Under the pieces are notes generated by a model. It was not told the DNA's origin. It did not search any database and saw only the letters and a list, made by a program, of their open reading frames with translations. The position numbers were made by a program, and so were the translations under genes. Below, piece after piece: positions 47,558 to 56,697 of a stretch of DNA of 64,000 nt. The DNA comes from Aculops lycopersici (lineage: Eukaryota > Arthropoda > Arachnida > Trombidiformes > Eriophyidae): positions 2,892,849 through 2,956,848 of the forward strand of contig WNKI01000003.1 of NCBI GenBank assembly GCA_015350385.1, written 5' to 3'. Every line of letters starts with the position of its first letter. The first letter of the stretch is position 1.

Positions 47558-49384
47558 TCACATCAAATCTTCGTCCACAAGGTAGTTGATAGTGTGAGTA
47601 TCCATGGAAATCTGATCGAGACTACTGGCTTCGCCCTCGTCAACCAGATATTCATTAAGACACTCAAATCTGTTCTGATTTGGTCCCATCTCCTGGTAGT
47701 AATCTTGACGCTCCTCGCGGAAAAACAATGTTATATAGGGACTTTTGTTCAATGGGGCGGCCAGATTTTCTTGTATCGACTTGAGATTGGATCTAAACAA
47801 AATGCTGGCTTGGTTAAACTTGTTTGCTAGCTTCGAGCGAATCCAAATGTCCATTAGATCGATACAAGTCGAGGAAAAGAGTCCTGGGCCTACGTAGGAT
47901 GAGCTCACCCTCTCATCGAGTGGTCCGATTCCAAATAAACGGCATCGCATCGACCAGGCTCCTTTTTCGAAATACAATCTTCTGTCTAGAATAGGAAATA
48001 TATCTGTCTTAGGGCGAACGCACCTGAATCCAAAATCTATGGATTGTACCAGGTAAACGTCCTCACCAGTTGTATTCCCTATGTCTCCCACTAGATTTTT
48101 CTCGTCTGTAAGCACCCAAAAGCCACACTTACCGAGTTTTGGACTCACTAATATCGAACCTCGAAGCCATTTGCCAAGTTTGGGGTCAATATCGTTTTTA
48201 AATACACAAAAATCATTGGGTCTGTAGTACGACCACTGCTTTTTAACCAAAGAAGCTTGATCGTGGTTATTATATAATCTATCTAGTTTGCTTCTAAATC
48301 GCACATGACTTTCAATATAAGAGGGATCGGTCGGTATGATGTAGATGGAATTTGGATCGTTCCAACATAGTAATGTTACCTTGAATAGACTTCTCTTGAG
48401 ACGATATCCGCCAAGAACTGACTTGCCCTCGATCTGGTCAAGTCTAGTTTTGAAATAGAGGTATGCACTTGAGAAGGAGGGATCGGGATTGGAGAAATTT
48501 CGTCGCGAATAGATCCTCTTTTCTAGTTTAGCGATACGAGGCAAGCTGAAAAGATTCTCCAATGGATTCAATAGTTGCTGCTTCAGACGCAACTCTTTCA
48601 TATGTTTTGCGTACAACGCGAGATAAGTTTGAGGATGCTTCCTTTTAAGGGTTCCAACCAAGGACTGATTATTCCATTGCTTGACCACATCAACGAGATA
48701 AGTTTCGTCCATTTTTCCGTAGATCTGTATCAATATAGCGTCTAGGTTAAAATTGACAAAGTTGAACCATTCGACGAAAGAGTTGCGGACATTTGCATTG
48801 TTCAAATAACTTGGTAATCTGTGAGCAAAAATTAATTGGGCCAATTTACATTCGGGTTCTTTAAGCTTGATCTTGGTCATTAGTGGGGGATAATTGTAGA
48901 TGGATTTCTCTAGGGATATATTGAACAAATACCGGGCACTATCTACAAGTTTGATGGTTACACACATCTTTAAGACCTCATCTATTGCTACTGGATATAT
49001 GTCCAGTATTTTGCACCGATACATTTGCGTAGAGCTATCGTATAACATTAGATCGCCGATTTTGGTATGATAGGGATTGGCTCGAAATTCTTTCAATCCA
49101 TGTTGAGATTTCATGTCTCTCACTGATTCCATTGAATCTAAATCATCTTGAACTAACTCTTTTGTCTTGAAATAGAATGTCTTTGGGTTGGCAAAGTCGA
49201 TAATGAGTTGAGCTTTTACGGTATTCTTAACATTTCTATACTCGTCCCTAGGAGCTGGTGCACGACGAGCCAACATTTGCATCCTCATCTTCGTCTCCTC
49301 CACCTTTCTAACGTAACCCGAGTGGATGGCCACTAATTCAGGTGGCAGGAGGTAGGGCATTGGTTCCCTTGTCCGGTGTTGCAT
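47558..49384 (-). CDS. Nested intronless gene: protein with two extended-Tudor-like domains
   Basis: The start chosen is ATG 49384-49382 (608 residues); an open frame extends 12 codons upstream without ATG. The first eTudor-like unit covers about residues 55-200. It has AQLIIDFANPKTFYF, then KIGDLMLYDSSTQMYRCKILDIYP…IKLVDSARYLFNISLEKSIYNYPP, matching the family pattern of a cysteine-poor core with Y-R-x-x-I/V-L and V-D-x-(G/A). The second unit (about 340-530) has DFCVFKNDIDPKLGKWLRGSI, then VYLVQSIDFGFRCVRPKTDIFPI, where VDYGN is replaced by IDFGF. Tudor domains of this type bind symmetric dimethyl-arginine and commonly act in germline piRNA pathways. Several aromatic-cage positions look altered, so ligand binding is uncertain. 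The gene lies wholly inside furrowed intron 2, antisense, with TATA, initiator and poly(A) signal. It could be an old retrocopy. Confidence 0.8.
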   Translation of the reverse strand: MQHRTREPMPYLLPPELVAIHSGYVRKVEETKMRMQMLARRAPAPRDEYRNVKNTVKAQLIIDFANPKTFYFKTKELVQDDLDSMESVRDMKSQHGLKEFRANPYHTKIGDLMLYDSSTQMYRCKILDIYPVAIDEVLKMCVTIKLVDSARYLFNISLEKSIYNYPPLMTKIKLKEPECKLAQLIFAHRLPSYLNNANVRNSFVEWFNFVNFNLDAILIQIYGKMDETYLVDVVKQWNNQSLVGTLKRKHPQTYLALYAKHMKELRLKQQLLNPLENLFSLPRIAKLEKRIYSRRNFSNPDPSFSSAYLYFKTRLDQIEGKSVLGGYRLKRSLFKVTLLCWNDPNSIYIIPTDPSYIESHVRFRSKLDRLYNNHDQASLVKKQWSYYRPNDFCVFKNDIDPKLGKWLRGSILVSPKLGKCGFWVLTDEKNLVGDIGNTTGEDVYLVQSIDFGFRCVRPKTDIFPILDRRLYFEKGAWSMRCRLFGIGPLDERVSSSYVGPGLFSSTCIDLMDIWIRSKLANKFNQASILFRSNLKSIQENLAAPLNKSPYITLFFREERQDYYQEMGPNQNRFECLNEYLVDEGEASSLDQISMDTHTINYLVDEDLM

Positions 49385-49468
49385 TTCGTTACGTATCAAT
49401 GACACAGTAAACCGAATCAACTAATAAGTGATTGTTGTTATGATCAGAATATTTCAGATTATAATGAT

Positions 49469-49500
49469 ACTGAATTGCAAATACGTGTGAGTTTATAAAA
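49469..49500 (-). promoter_or_regulatory. TATA box plus TCAGT initiator of the nested Tudor gene
   Basis: On the minus strand TTTTATAAAC (49500-49491) is followed about 27 bases later by TTCAGTAT (TCAGT at 49473-49469), the arthropod initiator consensus at its canonical spacing. The predicted 5' UTR is about 85 bases. Confidence 0.6.
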
Positions 49501-49866
49501 TTCATGATTGAAAGATGATTGAACTTCCAGAAAGAAGATCTAAAATTCATAGAATCTCAAGACTGAGTGCCACTTGTTTGAAGCATTTTGCATAGGCTTC
49601 AGCATGTGCGCGCTTGCTGTTTGTATTGCGTGCCTATGGGGAAACGAGTTGTGCTAGTCTTGAACTCTTTCACTGGAGACTCTACTCCACTTGCCGATCT
49701 GGGACCCCAGTGACCGCTGGTGTCTACACGTGCTCGTGACTTGACGTGTTTTTTTCGCCGAGATTTATATTTTCCAAACTCAATCTATCTTATACCATCA
49801 AATCTTTCATCCTCTATTGATTTAATACTAATCATCTGAACAATCAATACCAATCATTATATGCAG

Positions 49867-51864
49867 AATTCCCTGCCGACAGATGCGGCATCCAGTCAAC
49901 ATTGGCGCCTACAAGCGCAAACAAACCCGTTACAACTACAACAACAAGTGCCACAATCACAACTTCAAGCCAGAGCTCGACAACAGATACGAGTTTGGCT
50001 GACTCAAAATTGCCAATTGTATTCAATAGGACCTGTTATGAAATGCAAACCACAAATGGTGGCTCTTTCTTGGTGGCGGACACATATTGCAAAGCTAGAG
50101 GCGGCGCTTTGCTACATTCTGTCAATAATTTAACCCAAGTGTTTATTGCAAACGAGCTGGAGAAGATGCGAAGCAAACTAAAGTCGAAATTGGTTTGGCT
50201 CGGAGCCAAGAGAGAGGTTAGCTCGCCAAATTCTCTCGGCCCTATAACCCCTGGTTCAACCTCGGCCTTTGCACCCTTCTTAAGTGATTTACCTGTTGCT
50301 TTACCATTGATGCTGGAAAAAAGGTCGCTCCATCTCGACAACCCATCGGCTGCATTGGAAGAGTTTGCCGTGGAGAACATGTTCTCCGGCGACCATGGTC
50401 TAACCGCAGTCGGCGAACCATCACCCATATCAGCTCCATTGAGACAGGCAAGGACATCACTCTTCCAAGTCTCATCGGGTGCCGGAGGATCCACAAGCAG
50501 AGGTAGCCAGACATTTGGGTTACCCTCGGTGAACACTCAGCACCATGCAAGTAATGGAACAATTGCACACCCACAGAGATCACTTATTGTTAGTCAGCCA
50601 AATCAAGTGGCCTCATTCTTCAATCCACCAATTCCAATCACATCGGACACTAGTATCAGTGGCAGTAATAACAAGCCAACTATCTCCCTGCCCCCACAAA
50701 CAACCTCATCATTATCGTCACCCTCAACTCAAGCTAGCACATCACAACCATCTAGTCCAATCTCATTTGCATCTCACCGAACCCACCAGTCTCTGAGGCC
50801 CCCTTCTTTAGTTACTCAAGCAACACCCTCACCAGTGGCTCCACAACCGCAACAACCAACCACTTGGTCTCAGTTACCATCGACCAGCACCCAACAATCG
50901 CATGCTAACTCAAACTGGCGATGGGTTGGCGATTCCCCAAGCGAGACTATTCAAAGTTTAGTCACCTCATTTCTGTGGGCCGACGATCAGCCAAACAATT
51001 ACAATAACCAACAGGATTGCATGGTTTTAGATGGTGCAAAGAAATGGCTTTGGAATGATGTCACCTGTGAACTAGATTATTTACCCTGGGTTTGCCAGTA
51101 TAGACCCTCAACATGTGGTTCGCCGGATAGGCACGAAAACTCGACCATCTTAGAGATGATTTCTCAAGACACAAATGGAGTTTCAATTCAAGAGCCAGCT
51201 TACCAATTCGACAAGACCATAACCTACGCTTGTCCAGTTGGCCACAAGCTGGATGGATCGAGGCAGAGGAGGTGTCAATATGATGGAACTTGGAGTGGCA
51301 AGGCACCCAAGTGTCAATATGTCGATTGTGGCCCGTTGAGCTCTCAATCGATAGAAAATGGTCGCTTAGTTTACCTGAATCAATCACAAACTACGTATGG
51401 TAGTCAAGTAAAGTATGTTTGCTATGAGGACTACGTGCTTGTGGGTCAAGATTTGCGCCAATGTCAAGGTGACGGCAAGTGGGCTGGCAAGCAGCCATAT
51501 TGTGCTTACAAGTGGTGCCCTCAGCTCCCACAAATACCCAATGGATTCTTAAATGTCTCAAGCTATAGTGAAAACTCCATCGCCACCTACACTTGCAATG
51601 GTGGATACAAACTGATTGGAAATGATACTCGTCAGTGTTTGTTGGGTGGCAAGTGGACCAATCAAGAGCCATTTTGTCAGTATGTCGATTGTGGACAACC
51701 AAAACAAATAGCCAATGGAAACTATCAGCTTGTCAACTCTACTACAAACTATCTCAGTGTTGCCTCGTATACATGTAACGATAATTATACTCTAGTCGGT
51801 GGGAACAACAAGCTGATTTGTTCCGCAAACAATCGATGGTCGGGCAAGGAGCCCCAATGTTCAC
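49867..51864 (+). CDS. fw: Furrowed exon 3: C-type lectin domain with large insert, and four sushi domains
   Basis: A Thr/Ser-rich linker precedes a C-type lectin domain starting RTCYEMQTTNGGSFLVADTYC and LVWLGAK. Its second half is NWRWVGD, LWADDQPNNYNNQQDCMVLDG, KKWLWNDVTC and LPWVCQY. QPN and WND, the calcium/sugar-binding motifs, are both present. Between LGAK and NWRW lies an insert of about 230 Pro/Ser/Thr/Gln-rich residues (50220-50913) that is absent from a canonical 120-residue lectin fold. Four sushi modules follow, each with four Cys and a G-x-W-x-(G/N) motif (starting CGSPDRHE, VDCGPLSS, KWCPQLPQ, VDCGQPKQ). The acceptor is GCAG|AATTCC and the donor TCAC|GTAAGT, phase 1 at both ends. 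Confidence 0.93.
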
Positions 51865-52084
51865 GTAAGTAATCTTTTTCTCACAGTGGGGGTGCCCATT
51901 TGTTTTTAGTCGGTGAATATATCTATCTAACGTATATGTAACATCCTGATTCTAATGCGCCTACTAAACGAACTCCAACCCAAATCTATTATATTATATT
52001 GAACTGCATGATCATGATGATGGTAATAATAATAACAATAATAATGATCAACCATATAATTGCACAACATAAACAATAACTTAG

Positions 52085-52261
52085 TGATCAATTGTGGCCA
52101 ACCGCAAGCAAATCCGGGTAGCAGTTTTTCTGGCGACTCGTTTACAGTCCACTCGGTTGTGGATTATAAATGTGATTTGGGATTTAAAGAAGTTAGCGGT
52201 AGTACTCAGAGGACTTGTGGCCTCAATGGCCAGTGGACCGGTCAGCCAATAAGTTGTAAAT
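52085..52261 (+). CDS. fw: Furrowed exon 4: single sushi domain
   Basis: The exon is 177 bases (59 codons) and codes exactly one CCP module (INCGQPQA…YKCDLGFKEV…RTCGLNGQWTGQPISC). Acceptor TTAG|TG and donor AAAT|GTAAGT are both phase 1, so it is a symmetrical, skippable exon. Confidence 0.93.
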
Positions 52262-52448
52262 GTAAGTACCAGTTGTAATATAATTAGCCCATTTGCTTGC
52301 CGCAACTACAACCACCGACGCGATCTTTCAAACGCGACATTGGAATCAAAACTAACCGAAATTACTATTTTCAAATGTCACTCTTTATTCTACCGCGAAA
52401 ACTAAACTAACAACCCAAAAACACCAATAAAAACAATAACACTACCAG

Positions 52449-55396
52449 ATGTCGATTGTGGCCGGGTGCCTGCGATACTAAAGGGCGAAGTCAGTTATAT
52501 TAATGGGACCACCTACCTGGCCAGTCAAGTGTCCTATGAGTGCACACCAGGCAACCGGCTCTCCGGTCATCGGGTTCGCTTTTGTGGTCCAGATGGCCGT
52601 TGGACTGGAACATCACCTAAATGCGAGGAGATTCGTTGTGATGCGCCCGAGTTGCCGGCGAATGGAAGTGCCATTTATATTGGAAACGATCGCTCCTTTA
52701 AAGAGCAATCCTTCTCCGTGGGGGTTACAGTTCAGTACGAGTGCGACTATGGCCACGTAGTGCGAGGTAACTGGGCCTCTCGTTTGTGTCAAGCTAACGG
52801 CGAGTGGTCAGGTGAGCCACCTGTGTGCAAGTTTGTTGATTGTGGGCCACCACCTATGATTGAGAACGGAAACTTGGTGTTGAAGCATCCACCCGCCGGA
52901 AGTGTTGGCTCAGCCACGTTGTTGGAGCGACGATCAGACCCAAATTCTTCCTCTTCGTCGTCTTCGGCGTCCTCTGGCTCATCTCTGCTGGCAACTTTAG
53001 GTCTTGGCGGCAGTGGTTCAAGTTCAACTAGCCAACAAGCGGCCACCTTCACCTACTATGGAACCATAGCGCACTTTAGCTGCGACCCAAACTACAAGAT
53101 CCAAGGACCCGCCCAGAGGGAGTGTCTCGAAAGTGGCCAATGGCGCCGACCTCTACCAACCTGTGAACCAGTGCAGTGTCCAAAACCCGAGCACTTCGAC
53201 GAGTATACTCAAGTCTCTTACGTATCAAAATCTAGTCAATCATCTCAATCAGATAACAGCAACAACAAGTTACCTGGCACTCGGCTGATAACGAACAATC
53301 AGTGGCTGGTCAACCAGGAGAGTCTGGCTTATGGAGTTGGCGACAAGTTGTACTACTCATGTCAAGCTGGATATGAACTCTATGGTGGGCCCGAAGTGAG
53401 GACTTGTACCCAGTACGGCCAATGGAGTGGCTCCTCAACTCCGCGCTGTCGACTAATTGATTGCGGTCGGCCGGCGCCCATTGGAGCCGAGGGTAGATTC
53501 TACCTATTGAATGAGACCACTACTTTCAATTCAATCGTCGAGTACTCTTGCATTCGACCATTCAAGCTAATTGAACAGAAGATTCGTATGCCTGGGAGTC
53601 TAATTGAGACTCTGACGATGGCTCAAGCTGGAGTTTCTTCGATTTTGACCTCACTGCCAATCGGAGTCAAGGTTTGTGCAAACAACGGTCAGTGGATGCC
53701 CAACGACCAGCAACCCAAGTGTTTGAGTGCCTCCGCAGCAGACAATCTAGGTGATAGCACAAGTGCTGGCGGCTCCAGTAGTGGAGGTCCGCCTCAATTT
53801 GATGGCGGCGATAACACGCTCGATGGGGCTTCACGAGGAGCTGGTGGACAAGTGTCAAATGGAAGATTTACGACCTCAGGTGGCGGAGATAATGGTCTTG
53901 CTGGACTAGATAGTAGTTTGGATTCGTCGATCACCGGCCAGCACCATAGTAGTGGGCAGCAGAATGGCTCTACGTCCATGTGGGCAAAGTTTATGGTTGC
54001 TTTCAGTATGCTAGTCATGTTGGCTCTCATAGTTTTGACAATTATTTGCATCAGATCGGGCAAGAGAGTCAAGCAACCAGGTGCCGCTGCTGTGGTGGCC
54101 GCGTTACATCACCACCATGGACAGCAACATCCAAGAGCGTCAATGATGCACAATGGCCATCATCCAGGGATGCAAGCTCTCCACTTGGGAGTGAACGGGG
54201 CAATTGTGGGACCGAAAGGGTTACAGCAACACCAGGTAGCCCAGCAACAGGCCGCCATGTTGGCGGCATCACAACAACAAGCGGCCGCCAATCAGAGCAT
54301 CTACCTGAACGCCCTCCACAAGATGGGCTACCCACAGAACGGCCAGGCACCGCCGGCGGCCCAAATGTTGGCTCAGCAGCAGGTAGCTGGAAGTGGTGCC
54401 TACGGCGATGCTGGCCTCATGCCAAACGTAGGTCGCCAAATGATTGCCATAAATGGGGGAGGCGAGATGATGATGATGAATGGAAAGTCTAGTTCATTGG
54501 GCATGATGGCCCACCAACAGCAGCGAGCAGTTGGTGTTGGTATAGCGGCCCCAATGCACCATAACCAACAGGCACCGCAAATGTCCGCAAACTCATCGGC
54601 GAGTGTCATGGACTCCTACTCACGATTGAGCATTGACTCTGACCAATCGTCCGGAAATGGAAACGTTGGCAGCGGTGGCGGCGGAGGCGGCGGAGGCGGC
54701 CAACATCACAGCAAGTCCACAACCATAAGGCACAACCCCAATGGTTTGGTGACTTTTGTTTCGCCTGCCAACCAGCAACAGAGGAGCGGCAATCACCACT
54801 CACACCAAAACCAGACCAGTGTGGTAGTAACATCAGGCATGCCAATGACCGCACTTGCCTCAAGTATCCCGACGCAAGTGGTTAGTGGTGGCGGACATAA
54901 CATTAATGGCAATAATAACAGCAGCAGCAACAACAACAACAACAATGGAGGCGGAAGTACAAGTGGTAACTCGAGTGCTGCTAGCTCCAATCATTCATCG
55001 TCTAGTCCACCAACTAGTCAGCAATCGTCGCATAATCAAGTGTCTCCTCAGTCGATCTCAACTTCACTCTCAGTCTCTTCCACCTCGCCTAGCTCCCAGT
55101 CGACCGGCTCCTCGTCGGCTCACCACACTAGCGCGACCAGGCTGGCAACCACAGACTCCTCTTCGTCGGGCTCAAGGTCGGCCAATGACGGAGGAGTTTA
55201 CCAGGCACCCATTGCAACCACCACGCCAGCCGGTGTGGTGGTCAGTGTGCTCGGCGGCCAGCCGCCCAGTTTACCTGCCCATCCGCCGCCGCCTCATAGA
55301 TTGCAGCAGCACAACAAGCAACTAATGAAGTCGAGGCAAAACCAACAGCAACAACAACAACAACCGGGAGGCCATTACATGGAGCCGGACAATTAA
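52449..55396 (+). CDS. fw: Furrowed exon 5: five sushi domains, transmembrane helix, long cytoplasmic tail
   Basis: Modules begin at VDCGRVPA, IRCDAPEL, VDCGPPPM, VQCPKPEH and IDCGRPAP; with earlier exons this makes eleven CCP domains. The third carries a Ser-rich insert of about 45 residues between its first and second Cys (about 52890-53050). A Gly/Ser-rich juxtamembrane stretch precedes the transmembrane segment at about 53990-54052 (FMVAFSMLVMLALIVLTII), followed by a basic stop-transfer RSGKRVK. The cytoplasmic tail of about 445 residues is His/Gln/Ser/Asn-rich, with YSRLSIDSDQSS as the only motif resembling a signalling site. It ends at TAA 55394-55396. Acceptor ACCAG|AT is phase 1. Confidence 0.93.
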
Positions 55397-56079
55397 TTTG
55401 GAGCGCGTGAGAATGTCTCGAGATTTGGTTACGCAACTTGGAATTGGGATTATTTATTATTGTTATTGTTACAGAAGAGCACCGACCAAGAGGACAACCA
55501 AACTTTACATGACCACAATGTAAGATTGAGAAGTAACGCAATCGACGCACGTAGAGAGGACTCCGCTTTTATTGCTTCCCGATGACAACTTTATGATCGC
55601 AGATCTAATTTGTGGTCCATGACTTTTAATGATTGTCCCGCAGAAAGTATATCAAGTCATTTGATCCTCCAACGACTTTAGGCTCTCGTGTCGCAGTGTT
55701 GTTAGACTGGTAGACGACGACCAGATCATCGATCATAAAGGACAAGGAGGAAAGAGTAAACCGGAAACAGGAGGAAATGACCGGCTTGCAAACAAATAGA
55801 AAGATTTGGATTACAACCATTTAGTGAGAAGAACCAGACATCACAAATTTACTAGCCAACCTACTTTTACTTAAACTCATCCTCGTGGAGCAACTATTTT
55901 GTTATCAGCCACAACGAGGACCTATTATTTTTGTAAATAGAAGACAAGCAAGCCCCCAACTTGATATCAACACGGTTATTGTTTCCTATGATAATAAATT
56001 TTTATTTCCAAACTCTACTCTACACTGACTTTCTTTGTTTTTCGATCGATGTTTATCACGCCAGGTGTCGCTTATATTC
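55397..56079. other. Overlapping 3' UTR region of furrowed (+) and a minus-strand gene
   Basis: The furrowed 3' UTR is about 600 bases. No protein-like frame is present. Confidence 0.6.
55993..56006. terminator. Back-to-back poly(A) signals on both strands
   Basis: AATAAA on + (55993-55998) and AATAAA on - (TTTATT 56001-56006) lie two bases apart in a near-palindrome. They give furrowed and the convergent minus-strand gene their 3' ends in the same place. Confidence 0.65.
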
Positions 56080-56697
56080 TTAAAATCTTTCCCCCAAACT
56101 CAACTCGCAAATCCGATCAACTTTAAAGCGAGGATTGCTCTTTTGAGCCTGGACATCACCTATCCTGCATCCACCTTTGAATCCGCGTCGATGTGATTTA
56201 TTGTCCGCCGCTACCGTCGCCAAAATTCCATTGCCACACTCGACCTGAGCGCAAATATCTATGCCGCTGCCGCCGAGTCTCAGCTTATGGGAGCCTTTGA
56301 GTAATTGAGGCCTCAAAAAGGCGGACCGAATTCAGCAATAAATCAATCAGAATTATAAACTCGACACTCTGGTGCTCACTTAACCATTTTCTACTCTCAC
56401 CCACTTTACCATTTGGCCATTCTCTTAACCTAACGCCGTTCCATTATCAAGCCGTACAAATTGGGGCCCGGTTCGGTCGAATTGCGATGTTCGGTTCCAG
56501 TATGTAAGGTGAATGTTAGCACACGACCAACGAGTTCACTTGTCATTTGAATCGCCTCACACGGACAAGACGTAATTTACCAACTCACCTTTTTTCTTTA
56601 GAGCACCAGAGTGGGAGAATGTCGAGCTGCCGTTGCTGACATAATGAGTAGGTTGAGTTACATCTAAGGCGAATCCGGCGCGCAATCTGGTCGCCAT
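56080..56697 (-). CDS. Candidate two-exon small gene (107 residues), unrecognised
   Basis: Exon 1 runs from ATG 56697 to 56589 (36 codons plus one base, ending AAAAAAG|GTGAGT). Exon 2 runs 56294-56080, with acceptor CTCAAAG|GC and TAA stop. Both are phase 1 and join to Gly. The predicted product is basic, Gly/Ser-rich and cysteine-containing (LRLGGSGIDICAQVECGNG and KGGCRIGDVQAQ), with no signal peptide or membrane helix. An in-frame stop lies upstream of the ATG. An AATAAA on this strand at 56006-56001 supports a real 3' end convergent with furrowed. No family is recognised; codon-level evidence is limited, so the model is tentative. Confidence 0.4.

Larger units (their letters stand above)
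47484..49866 (+). other. Furrowed intron 2, hosting a complete antisense gene
   Basis: The donor is GTAAGT at 47484 and the acceptor ATATGCAG at 49866; both are phase 1, joining to Glu (G|AA). The intron contains an intronless minus-strand Tudor-domain gene and its promoter. The remaining 49501-49866 shows nothing distinctive. Confidence 0.85.

Noticed and set aside
56470..56570. Minus-strand frame between the two exons of the candidate small gene
   Set aside because: It looks protein-like, but no AG acceptor gives the phase-1 join required, so it is not included as an exon.
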